NCBI GenBank assembly: GCA_002783205.1
Contig: PFEY01000017.1
Span: 49,999 to 99,559 of the forward strand
Source: Rhodobacteraceae bacterium CG17_big_fil_post_rev_8_21_14_2_50_63_15
Lineage (GTDB): Bacteria > Pseudomonadota > Alphaproteobacteria > Rhodobacterales > Rhodobacteraceae
Direction of reading: 5' to 3'
Length of the DNA stretch: 49,561 nucleotides
This document shows positions 25,401-33,995 of the stretch, one piece after another. A program made the translations under genes and the position numbers. Positions within the stretch are counted from its first letter, which is position 1; each line of letters starts with the position of its first letter. The notes beneath the pieces were generated by a model. The model was not told where the DNA came from, ran no database searches, and saw only the letters and a list, made by a program, of their open reading frames with translations.

Positions 25401-27780
25401 GGCGCATCTGACGGGCAAGGTGGCCAAGGGCAAGCATGGCAAGGACATTCAGGTGGAAACCACCCTTGGCGCGATGCTGGATGCGCTCAACGGTGACGCG
25501 CTTCTGCGGGCCGAGGTGAAGGACATGACCCGCCTGATGGACCGCGCGCTTCTCTGGCTGCATGAACAGCAGGTCGTCACCCTTGGCCGGGGCCTGAGTG
25601 TGTTCCGCCCGGCGATCACGCTGCATCTGAATCCCAAGGGCGGACGGTTCACCGAACAGCACTTTGCGCCGCTGGAGGAGCATTACGGCGAGACGACGAT
25701 CCAGACCCATGTGATGGCCGCCTATGCCGAAAAGGGGCTGGTGGCGATGGATCAGGCCCAGCGCCTGTCGGAGGATTACTTCGTTCTCGACCGCGACGCC
25801 TTTCTGCGCCGCTGGCTGCCGGGGCGGGGAACCGAAATCCGGCGGCAGACGACGGGCACGTCCTGGCGGACAATCGTCGATGCGCTGGATAACCCGGCGC
25901 AGGCCGAGATTGTCCGCGATGACCGCGAACAGACCAACGTGCTGGTGCTGGCGGGGCCGGGGTCGGGCAAGACGCGGGTGCTGGTGCATCGCATCGCCTA
26001 CCTGATCCGGGTCAAGCGCGAAGATCCGCGCGGCATTCTGGTGTTGACCTACAACCGCCATGCCGCCGCTGAAATCCGTGAACGCCTGCGCCGCCTGATC
26101 GGGAAGGACGCGGCTAGGGTGTCTGTTTCCACCTGCCACGCGCTGGCGATGCGGTTGGTCGGGGTGAGCTTTGCGGGGGACGGCGATCCCGCGCGCAACT
26201 TTGACGGCATTGTCATGCAGGCGGTGGCTTTGCTGCGCGGGGACGGTCTGACCAAGCCCGAGGCCGAGGCCCTGCGCGAGACCCTGCTTCCGGGCTTCCG
26301 CTGGCTCTTGGTTGACGAGTATCAGGACATCGGCCCAGAGGAATACGCCTTGATCAGCGCGGTGGCAGGCCGTTCGCTGGAGGATCCCGATCTGCGGATC
26401 AGCCTCTTTGCCGTGGGCGATGATGACCAGAACATCTATGCCTTTGCCGGGGCATCCATCGATTTCATCCGTCGGTTCGAAGCGGAATATGCCGCCAAGC
26501 CCGTCTGGCTGACAGAGAACTATCGCTCCTCCGCCAACATCATAACGGCGGCCAATGCGGTGATCGCCCCGGCCGCCGCGCGGATGAAGGATGGCCATGA
26601 CATCACCGTCAACCGGGCCCGCGCCAAGGCGGCGCCGGGTGGCGATTGGGCGGCGCTCGACCCGGTCGCGCAAGGGCGCGTCACGCTGCTGGACGCCGGG
26701 GGCGATGCCGCGCAGGCGGTGGCCGCGCTGCACGAACTGGTGCGCCTGTCACGGCTGGACCCGGATTGGTCCTGGCGCCGATGCGCGGTGATCGCCCGCG
26801 ACTGGCGGCGGCTGGAACCTGTGCGCGCCTATGCCGAGGCGCTGGGCCTCCCGATCGACATGGCGAACGAAACCCTGCCCAGCCTGTGGCGCCTGCGCGA
26901 GATGCAGGGGGTCGTCCGCGCCCTGTTGACCGATCGCACCCGGCTGCTGACCATTGCCGATCTGGTCAATGTCCTGAACGAGCAGCCGCAATCGCGCTGG
27001 ACCGACCTGATCGGCGAAGGCATCGGCGCGCTGGCGCGCGAACTGGTGGATAAGGCCGCGCCGGTGCCGGATCTGGTGCAATGGTTCGGCGAATGGGCGC
27101 GGGATGCGCGGGGCGAACAGCGCGGGCTGCTTCTGCTGACCGCTCACCGCGCCAAGGGGCTGGAGTTCGACCATGTGGCGATCCCGAACGGCGGCTGGGA
27201 CCATCCGTCTCACGGCGAGGATCGCGATGCCCCGCGCCGCCTGTTCTACGTCGCCATGACGCGGGCAAAGTCAACCCTGACCATCCTGACAAACGGTCCC
27301 CACGCCTTTGTTCGCACCGGGGGCGATGCGATCCTGCCACGGCGCGTCCGGCCAGACATCGCCGCCCTTCCGCGCGCCCGTCTGCGCTATCTGCCGCCTG
27401 ACCCCAAGCTGGTGGACCTGTCCTTTGCGGGGCGGCTGAAGGCGGGGCATCCCTCGCTTGCCGCGATCGCGGCCGCCCGGCCGGGCGACCCGGTCCGCCT
27501 GATCCGCGACGGTCGGCGCTGGTTGATCGAAAACGCTGAGGGCCAGACCCTTGCCCGCCTGTCCCGCAGCTTTGTTCCGCCCGAAGATGCGGCATTCCTG
27601 CGCGGCGAGGTGGCAGCTGTCCTGAACTGGCGGCGCGAGGATGGAGACGAGGACTATAGCCACCTCCTGCGCCGCGATACCTGGGAGGTGATCCTGCCCG
27701 CACTGGTCTTTGAAGCCCCGGTCCCAGCGCCCGGAATGGCGTCATTCAGGGGCGGACCGTCGCGCCTCATACAGCCCTGA
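22444..27780 (+). CDS. DEDD exonuclease-RecQ helicase-UvrD helicase fusion protein
   Basis: A 1,778-codon frame combining three DNA-processing modules. Residues about 75-205 are a 3'-5' exonuclease-like domain ([38 protein letters not shown]). A [9 protein letters not shown] cysteine cluster lies near residues 325-333. A RecQ SF2 helicase follows: Walker A [15 protein letters not shown] (about 381-395), DEAH box [20 protein letters not shown] (about 483-502), and motif VI [11 protein letters not shown]. From about residue 1160 a complete UvrD-like SF1 helicase: [75 protein letters not shown]. Inference: DNA repair or phage defence. The true start is uncertain. TTG 22444 and ATG 22456 lack a ribosome-binding site, and TTG 22633 lies just ahead of the first domain with GGA nearby. 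Confidence 0.88.
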   Translation: [1778 protein letters not shown]

Positions 27781-27818
27781 CCACAGCCCATGACGGGGCG
27801 AAAGTCCTCGCGCAGCGG

Positions 27819-28883
27819 TTACTCGTCCTCCAGCAAGATGACATCGCGTGCGGCAAAGCTGATTTCGGCGCTGCTGCCGACAGGCGGAGGCGGTTGATCC
27901 GGTCGGTTGAAGGTGTCCAGCGCAACCACCGCGCCGGCGACTTGTGCCCTGACCCGGATCACCGAGCCGAGGAAATGGACCTCGTCGATGGTTGCAGGCA
28001 GCACGATCTCCCGGCCCTCGACACGGCCAAGCCGGATCGCTTCGGGGCGGAGCGCCAGCGTCACCGTGTCACCCTTGCGGGCCGTGACCTTGCCCTTCGG
28101 CAGCGTCAGGCTGTGCCCTGCAATCGACAGCATCCCGGCCTCCGGGGTCTCCACCGTCGCCTTGAACATGTTCAGGGTGCCGACAAATCCCGCAACAAAC
28201 CGGGTGCGCGGATTATTGTAGATCTCAAACGGCGCGCCCGCCTGTTCCGCCATGCCACCGTTCATCACCACGATGCGGTCCGAGATCGACATCGCCTCTT
28301 CTTGGTCATGCGTCACGAAGATGGTGGTGATCCCCAACTCGCGCTGAATCTCGCGGATCTCGTTGCGCAGCGAAACGCGCACCTTGGCATCGAGCGCCGA
28401 CAGGGGTTCGTCGAGCAACAGCACTCGGGGCTGGGGGGCCAGCGCGCGGGCCAGAGCCACGCGCTGTTGCTGGCCCCCCGAGAGCTGGAACGGGAACCGC
28501 GTCGCAAGATCCGGCAGGCTGATCAGACGCAGCATCTCGACCACGCGCGCCTCGCGTTCGGCCCGCGGCACACCCTTCACCTTCAGCCCGAAGGCCACGT
28601 TGTCGGCGACGGTCATGTTGGGAAACAGGGCATAGGCCTGGAACATCATGCCAATGGCGCGCTGGTTGGGGCGCTGACCCGTCACATCCTGCCCATCGAT
28701 CGAAATGGTGCCGGACGTTGGCGTCTCGAACCCGGCGACCATCCGCAGGACCGTCGTCTTGCCACAGCCCGAAGGGCCGAGCAACGAGATGAATTCGCCC
28801 TTGTCAACTCCGAGGTTGAAATCCTTGACCACGCGGTTCGCACCATAGATCTTTTCAAGGTTGGTCAGGTCAAGAAAAGCCAT
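27819..28883 (-). CDS. ABC importer ATP-binding protein (PotA/FbpC-like)
   Basis: A 354-residue ATPase of a binding-protein-dependent importer. Walker A is LLGPSGCGKTTVLRMVAGFE near residues 34-53, the ABC signature QLSGGQQQRVALARALAPQP near residue 137, and Walker B VLLLDEPLSALDAKVR near residue 160, with the switch His in IFVTHDQEEAMSISDRI. Residues about 240-354 are a TOBE-type regulatory/OB domain. It overlaps the permease stop by one base. The PotA/FbpC class moves polyamines, ferric iron or phosphonates; the substrate is not determined here. Confidence 0.93.
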   Translation of the reverse strand: MAFLDLTNLEKIYGANRVVKDFNLGVDKGEFISLLGPSGCGKTTVLRMVAGFETPTSGTISIDGQDVTGQRPNQRAIGMMFQAYALFPNMTVADNVAFGLKVKGVPRAEREARVVEMLRLISLPDLATRFPFQLSGGQQQRVALARALAPQPRVLLLDEPLSALDAKVRVSLRNEIREIQRELGITTIFVTHDQEEAMSISDRIVVMNGGMAEQAGAPFEIYNNPRTRFVAGFVGTLNMFKATVETPEAGMLSIAGHSLTLPKGKVTARKGDTVTLALRPEAIRLGRVEGREIVLPATIDEVHFLGSVIRVRAQVAGAVVALDTFNRPDQPPPPVGSSAEISFAARDVILLEDE

Positions 28884-29665
28884 CAGCCCCTCGCCCTTTC
28901 ATGCTTTGACAATCGTGTGACAAGCTGGATCAGCCCCATGCAGGCCCAGGTGATGGCAAAGGCGATCACCGCCAGAGCGGGCGGCTCATACGCCCGGTTT
29001 GCGCCGAGAAGCTGCATGAAGGGTCCGAATGCGGGGCGGTTCAGCAATGCAGCCATGGTGAATTCGCCAATCACGATGGCCAGCGTCAGAAACGCGCCGG
29101 ACAGCACCGCGACCAGCACATTTGGCAAGATGATCCGCGCGAGGATCGTGAACCACCCCGCGCCAAGGCTTTGTGCCGCCTCGGTCAGGGTGGCCACGTC
29201 GATCGTCCGCAATCCGGTGTCCACGGCACGGTACATATACGGCAGCGCCAGGGTGGCATAGCCCATGGTCAGAAGGATGTCGGTTCCCAGCGCCGAACCG
29301 GTCAAAGGCAGATAGGACGATGTATTGTAGAGCCGGATATAGCCAAAAACGATCACGATGGCGGGAATGACCAGCGGCAGCAGGGTGATGAATTCGATGA
29401 TCGGGCGCGCCTGCGGCAGTTTCAGCCGCACCCAATAGGCGGTGGGCACGACAAGCAGCACGCCAAAGACGATGGTTGCGGCGGCCAGGGTCAGGGAATA
29501 GCTGAAGGTCGCCCAAAAGCGCGGATCCTCGAACACCCGCGCATAGGCGTCAAAGGAATACACCCCCCGGCGCATCTTGAGGCTGAACTCGGTCATGCCC
29601 GCCAGAGGCAGAAGAAAGAACAGACCGCCGAGCAGGAGCGTCAGCCAGGCGAAGAAAGCCCTCAT
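28883..29665 (-). CDS. ABC importer permease (PotC-like)
   Basis: A 260-residue inner-membrane permease with six hydrophobic segments, starting MRAFFAWLTLLLGGLFFLLP. The EAA loop that docks the ATPase is EAAQSLGAGWFTILARIILP near residues 165-184. The ATG at 29665 was chosen because it overlaps the first permease stop by four bases (ATGA) and begins the first helix; the longer frame adds non-membrane sequence read from the neighbouring gene. With the adjacent permease it would form a heterodimeric channel. Confidence 0.92.
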   Translation of the reverse strand: MRAFFAWLTLLLGGLFFLLPLAGMTEFSLKMRRGVYSFDAYARVFEDPRFWATFSYSLTLAAATIVFGVLLVVPTAYWVRLKLPQARPIIEFITLLPLVIPAIVIVFGYIRLYNTSSYLPLTGSALGTDILLTMGYATLALPYMYRAVDTGLRTIDVATLTEAAQSLGAGWFTILARIILPNVLVAVLSGAFLTLAIVIGEFTMAALLNRPAFGPFMQLLGANRAYEPPALAVIAFAITWACMGLIQLVTRLSKHERARG

Positions 29666-30540
29666 TTCAGCCACCTCTCCGACCGGGTTCGAAGAACGAT
29701 ATATGTGACATTCGCGAATCCGGTGATGGCGATCATGCCGAAGGCCAGCGCGTAGCCGAGATGCGGATTGCCCAGAACATCGCCCCGGATCTGCGCAAAA
29801 AGCTTGATCGGCACGATGTTGAGCTGCGGCCCGGTCAGCGCAAAGGCCGTGGCCACCGCCCCGAAGGAATTCGCAAACAGCAGCGCGAAGGTGCCCAGCA
29901 GAGACGGAAACAGGATCGGCAACGCCACCATGCGCCAGTATTGTGCCCCGGTCGCCCCCAGAACCGCCGCCGCTTCGCGCCATTCGCGTTTCAGCCCGTC
30001 CAGCGCGGGGATGATGATCAGGATCATCAAGGGAATCTGAAAGAACAGGTAGGTGATGACCAACCCCCAGAAGCTGAGGAGGTTGAACCCCATGGCCCGC
30101 AGGTTGATCCCGAATTCGGTCTTTAGCCAGAGCGTCACCAGTCCGGCCGGTCCGAGTGTTGCGATAAAGGCAAAGGCGAGCGGCACACCGGCAAAGTTTG
30201 ACGCAACGCCGGAAAAGGTCAGCAGCGGGCTCCGAATGCGCTTTGGCAGTCCACCAAAGACCACCGCTGCTGCCATCGCAAAGCCGACACTACAGCCAAG
30301 CAGCGCCGTAATCACCGAGAGCTTGATCGACGTCCAATAGGCGCTCCGGATCGAAGCGGTGTTCAGGTCGAACATGTTCTGCAATGTAAAACTGCCCTCT
30401 GGTGACTGAAACGCACCAACCACGATCTTCATCGTCGGCAGGATCAGGAACAGAAGCGCGAAGGCCACGAAAGGCAAGATGCCCAGCCATTCGACGGGCA
30501 GCCGCCGTTTGGGCAGGCGGTGCGGGTGTGCTTGCGGCAT
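29662..30540 (-). CDS. ABC importer permease (PotB-like)
   Basis: A 292-residue inner-membrane permease. A basic N-terminal tail precedes the first helix (WLGILPFVAFALLFLILPTM). A large periplasmic loop follows, then five more helices, and the EAA loop REAAAVLGATGAQYWRMVAL lies near residues 183-202. The ATG at 30540 (MPQAHPHRLP) was chosen over an upstream GTG because AGGGA lies seven bases before it. The stop overlaps the next permease. A long hairpin lies between this gene and the binding-protein gene. Confidence 0.92.
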   Translation of the reverse strand: MPQAHPHRLPKRRLPVEWLGILPFVAFALLFLILPTMKIVVGAFQSPEGSFTLQNMFDLNTASIRSAYWTSIKLSVITALLGCSVGFAMAAAVVFGGLPKRIRSPLLTFSGVASNFAGVPLAFAFIATLGPAGLVTLWLKTEFGINLRAMGFNLLSFWGLVITYLFFQIPLMILIIIPALDGLKREWREAAAVLGATGAQYWRMVALPILFPSLLGTFALLFANSFGAVATAFALTGPQLNIVPIKLFAQIRGDVLGNPHLGYALAFGMIAITGFANVTYIVLRTRSERWLK

Positions 30541-30595
30541 GTGGTTGTCCCTGTCTGTCACGCTCCCAAGGCGTCTGTCGGCCTCGGTAAGGGGT

Positions 30596-30625
30596 GCCGG
30601 GCCCCGGCCTCGGCCAGGGCCCGGC
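30596..30625 (-). promoter_or_regulatory. Intercistronic hairpin between binding-protein and permease genes
   Basis: A nearly perfect 14-pair inverted repeat (GCCGGGCCCTGGCC with GGCCGGGGCCCGGC on the minus strand, one U-G pair) lies 16 bases after the binding-protein stop and about 55 bases before the permease start. There is no U-run. Such hairpins often protect the binding-protein mRNA and lower downstream expression; that role is inferred. Confidence 0.6.
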
Positions 30626-30640
30626 GCTCATCTTGTCAGA

Positions 30641-31741
30641 TTACTGGACGTTGGCGCCGACGACCGTATCCCAGCCGCCGGTGACAGCGGCCTTGTTCGC
30701 GTCCACCTCTGCCAGAGTCGGGAAATAGGCCGCCTCATAGGACGCAGCCGGGGGCAACGCATCCAGAAGATCCTGCGGGATCTTGCCTGCGGCCGCCATC
30801 GCGTTGAACCGCGCCGGGTGGCAATAGCCCTTCAGCCAGCCAAGCTGACCTTCGTCGCTGTAGAGATACTCCATCCACAGCTTCGCGGCATTGGGCTGCG
30901 GTGCATAGGCAGAGATCGCCTGCACATAAACACCAGCCAGAACGCCCGATGACGGCACAACGACCTCCACCGGGGGGTTGCCGGCCAGTGTGTCGCGGGC
31001 GGCAAGGGCGTTGTAGTCCCACATGATGACGATTGGCGTCGTGCCCTGTGCCAGCGTTCCGGTCTTGCCGATGACCGGGACGAAGTTGCCCGCGTCATTC
31101 AGCGCCTTGAAGAACTCAAGCCCGGCCTTGCCTGCGGCCTCACCCGACGCAGCGCCGGTTGACATGCCTGCCGCCAGAACCCCCAGAATGGCCTGGTTCG
31201 ACGCACGTGGATCGCCCGCCAGGGCCACTTGCCCGGCATATTCCGGCTTCATGAGATCGGCCCAGTCCTGCGGGACGTTCTCGACCATGTCCTTGTTCAC
31301 AAGAAAGGACATCACGCCGTAGTAGTCACCATACCAGTGGCCGTCGGCATCCTTGACGCCTTCGGGGATCTCGTCCCAGGTCGCGACCTTGTGCGCTTGG
31401 GTCAGACTTTCGGCCTTTGCGGTCGGTCCGAAGGCCAGGCCTACGTCCAGAACGTCCGGGGCTTGCGGTCCCTTGTTGTCCTTGTTGGCGCGGACCGCCT
31501 CGAGTTCGTCGGCGGACCCGGCATCGGGGTTCAGTTCGTTCACCTTGATGTCGGGATACTTGGCCTTGAAGCTCGCAATCACGTCGCCATAGCCGCACCA
31601 GTCATGCGGCAGGGCGATGGTGGACAGCATTCCTTCCGCCTTGGCAGCGGCTTCGATCTCGGTCAGCGATTGAGCAGAAACGAGCGTGGCAGACAGCAGC
31701 GCCACAAGGCTCGCCGTCGTTCCAAGCGTATGTCTTAACAT
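30641..31741 (-). CDS. ABC importer periplasmic substrate-binding protein
   Basis: A 366-residue exported binding protein of the PotD/FbpA superfamily. Signal peptide: MLRHTLGTTASLVALLSATL, then VSAQS. The mature protein has the two-lobe periplasmic fold, with LPHDWCGYGDVIASFKAKYP at the start and VALAGDPRASNQAILGVLAA in the hinge region. It is the first gene of a four-gene unit (binding protein, two permeases, ATPase). The ATG at 31741 follows an AGGAGG site; the longer frame would bury the signal peptide. The ligand is not readable: no Tyr-Tyr iron motif is evident, and polyamine-type residues cannot be assigned by eye. Confidence 0.92.
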   Translation of the reverse strand: MLRHTLGTTASLVALLSATLVSAQSLTEIEAAAKAEGMLSTIALPHDWCGYGDVIASFKAKYPDIKVNELNPDAGSADELEAVRANKDNKGPQAPDVLDVGLAFGPTAKAESLTQAHKVATWDEIPEGVKDADGHWYGDYYGVMSFLVNKDMVENVPQDWADLMKPEYAGQVALAGDPRASNQAILGVLAAGMSTGAASGEAAGKAGLEFFKALNDAGNFVPVIGKTGTLAQGTTPIVIMWDYNALAARDTLAGNPPVEVVVPSSGVLAGVYVQAISAYAPQPNAAKLWMEYLYSDEGQLGWLKGYCHPARFNAMAAAGKIPQDLLDALPPAASYEAAYFPTLAEVDANKAAVTGGWDTVVGANVQ

Positions 31742-32044
31742 GATTTGTTCATCCTCCTGTGTTGACCAACTTTCCGTGTCCCGCCGGTACAACGGGGACT
31801 TCAAGCGTGACGCGAGGCCTGTTGGCAGCTGGTGCGAACTTGTTACGCGGCAACTACTGATGTTTCTAGTTAAATTTTTATGTCACTCGGGTTTTCAAAC
31901 AGTGCAGAGCGGTTGCGGGCAGCGCTCAGGCCAGCGGCGCGAACCCGGAATTCCAGCACAGCGGAGCTTCGGGAGAACGAAACGTCGCTCCCGCAAGGCC
32001 GGTCCCACCGCCCGCGATGGCGAATGATCCAATGGATTTCAAGG

Positions 32045-32056
32045 CCTTGATCAAGG
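32045..32056. promoter_or_regulatory. Palindrome CCTTGATCAAGG, possible operator
   Basis: A perfect 12-base palindrome with TTGATCAA at its core, 27 bases (centre to centre) from a second palindrome. The core shares TTGA/TCAA half-sites with several dimeric regulators, but it lacks the spacer of an FNR box. Its role is inferred only from symmetry and position. Confidence 0.35.
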
Positions 32057-32071
32057 TCAAAAGGAACATAT

Positions 32072-32083
32072 ACGAACGTTCGT
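32072..32083. promoter_or_regulatory. Palindrome ACGAACGTTCGT, TetR-type operator candidate
   Basis: A perfect 12-base palindrome in an A/T-rich context (TATACGAACGTTCGTTTTG). ACGAACGTTCGT-like sites are typical of TetR/AcrR-family regulators (family knowledge). No TetR gene lies in the window, so a regulator would act from elsewhere. Confidence 0.45.
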
Positions 32084-32132
32084 TTTGACCTCCTGGCGGG
32101 CGTGGACCTCCCTTGCCCCCGGCCAGAACGGA

Positions 32133-33200
32133 TCAGCCGCGCCCGGCACGTTCACGAAAAAGTGCATCGGCCACCACGAGAGCACAATCCGCCCAGGTCG
32201 GCAGATGTTCGGCGCCGTGGCGCGCCGCTGCGGCACAGACGCCACGCAGATCCGCATCTCCAAGCAATCGGCGCAGCGCATCGGCAAAGGCAACCCAGTC
32301 GTCGGGCGCTACCAAGAGACCCGCGCCCGGCGGAACCGTGTCGGGCACCGCGCCCGCCCGTGTGGCGATGATCGGCAACCCATGCCCCATCGCCTCGCCA
32401 AAGACGATCCCATAGCCTTCGTATCGGGTCGCCAGGGCAAAGAGACTGGCTTTGCGATAGAGGGCATCGAGCGTCGGCTGCGGCACCTCGCCTGAGAGGC
32501 GCACCCGTGCCGCAAGACCAAGGCTGTCCCTCAGGTCATGCAGCGCACGGGCGGTGTCGGGTTCGTGGGCGCGGCCCACGATCTCGGCCTGCCAGTCAAG
32601 ATCGACAATTTCTGACAGCGCGCGCAAGAGGATGTCATGGCCCTTGCGGCGGGCCAGAATTCCCACCGAGAGGATGAGCGGTGGCGTTTCTCTGGGAACC
32701 GACCGCGCGACGGGCGGCAGCGCAAAGCCCGGTTGCGCGATGCTGATCCGGTGACGGGCGACGCCATAGGTCGTCTCGAGCAGGCGGGCAATGTGCGGGC
32801 TGGTGACGACGATATGGCGTGCCAACGCCAGATTGGCCGTTTCGCGTGCCGCCATCTGGCGGATCCTATCCGGGGGCAGACCGGGTTCCAGCGCAAGCGG
32901 GTGGTGCACGAGTGCCACGAGCGGCGCGCGCAGATCCGAGAGGCGTGCCGTGTCGAGCGCGCCGAAGGCAAGACCATCAACGATGACCGGGCATTGGGGC
33001 GGCAGATCGGCAAGCTGCGACAACGCATCCGCCATATCAGAGGCCGTCGGTGCGGGAAAGCTGTCGCCAAAGGTCAGATGGCGCAGGTCCAGCCCGGATG
33101 CGGCCAGCGCATCGGCCAGCCTGCGGTCGTAAAGATAGCCGCCCGTCAGCGTCCTGATATCGCCCGGCACGGCAAAGGCCACGGTGCGAGCGCGGGTCAT
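32133..33200 (-). CDS. GT4-family glycosyltransferase
   Basis: A 355-residue retaining glycosyltransferase with two Rossmann-like (GT-B) lobes. The N-terminal lobe starts with VAFAVPGDIRTLTGGYLYDR, holding the Gly-rich acceptor loop. The C-terminal lobe has LILSVGILARRKGHDILLRA near residues 178-197, and the nucleotide-sugar E-x7-E motif appears as YEGYGIVFGEAMGHGLPIIA near residues 266-285. No membrane segment is present. It is the last gene of a six-gene operon and overlaps the phosphatase gene by four bases (ATGA). In that context it probably adds a sugar to the product of the pathway (inference). Confidence 0.93.
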   Translation of the reverse strand: MTRARTVAFAVPGDIRTLTGGYLYDRRLADALAASGLDLRHLTFGDSFPAPTASDMADALSQLADLPPQCPVIVDGLAFGALDTARLSDLRAPLVALVHHPLALEPGLPPDRIRQMAARETANLALARHIVVTSPHIARLLETTYGVARHRISIAQPGFALPPVARSVPRETPPLILSVGILARRKGHDILLRALSEIVDLDWQAEIVGRAHEPDTARALHDLRDSLGLAARVRLSGEVPQPTLDALYRKASLFALATRYEGYGIVFGEAMGHGLPIIATRAGAVPDTVPPGAGLLVAPDDWVAFADALRRLLGDADLRGVCAAAARHGAEHLPTWADCALVVADALFRERAGRG

Positions 33201-33995
33201 GCGGCTGGTCCCGCCTCACAAAGACGCGGCGCGAGCAGCGGGCCGAGATCGCCGTTGACCGCCAGAAAGGACCCCGAGTCGAGCACCGAACGCCCCTGCC
33301 AGAGCGGCAGAACATCGCCACCTGCCTCGATCACCAGCAGCAGGCCAGCGGCCACGTCCCAAGGGCCGAGATTGCGCTCCCAATAGGCGTCGATCCTGCC
33401 CGCCGCCACATAGGCCAGATCGAGCGCCGCCGCGCCCCAGCGACGGATCCCGGCACAGTCGGGCATCAGGCCTTCGATATCTCTCAGGCTTTCCGGCAGA
33501 TAGGTGATACGCCCGCCCGCCGGCACCCCCGTGGCGAGCAGAGCATGAGACAGCGTGACCCCGCTCGAAACCCGGATCGGCGACCCGTTGAGCCAGGCCC
33601 CTGTCCCCGTCCCGGCGCTGAAGGTCTCTTGCTTCACGGGATCATGGATCACGCCCGCGATGATCCGGTTGTCCTCTGCCAGGGCGATGGACACGGCCCA
33701 ATGCGGCAGGCCGTGCAGGAAATTCGTCGTGCCATCCAGCGGATCGACGATCCAGCGCAGGCCCGAGGGATCGCCGGACATCCCCGTCTCTTCGCCCAGC
33801 CAGCCAAAATCCGGATGAGCGGCGCGCAACCTGTCCCGGATCAGGATCTCGGCCGCAAGATCGGCCTCGGACACGAAATCGCCAGCGGTTTTCTCGCGGC
33901 GCGACAGAAAACGCGCGGTCTCGAAGCGCGAGAGCAACAGCGCGCCCGCCTCCTGCGCCACGCGGCTGATCCGGGGCAGCAGCGCCGCGCCCGGC

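Larger units (their letters stand above)
31742..32132. other. Intergenic region upstream of the ABC importer operon with two palindromes
   Basis: A 391-base stretch between the ABC binding-protein start and the end of the GT4 gene. It contains two perfect 12-base palindromes, at 32045-32056 and 32072-32083, and an A/T-rich patch near 31855-31885. No credible gene was seen. It must hold the importer promoter, but I could not assign unique -35/-10 boxes. Confidence 0.6.

Noticed and set aside
24955..26733. 592-codon minus-strand open frame opposite the giant helicase
   Set aside because: The plus strand holds intact helicase motifs throughout; the minus frame is His/Gln/Arg-rich with no motif.
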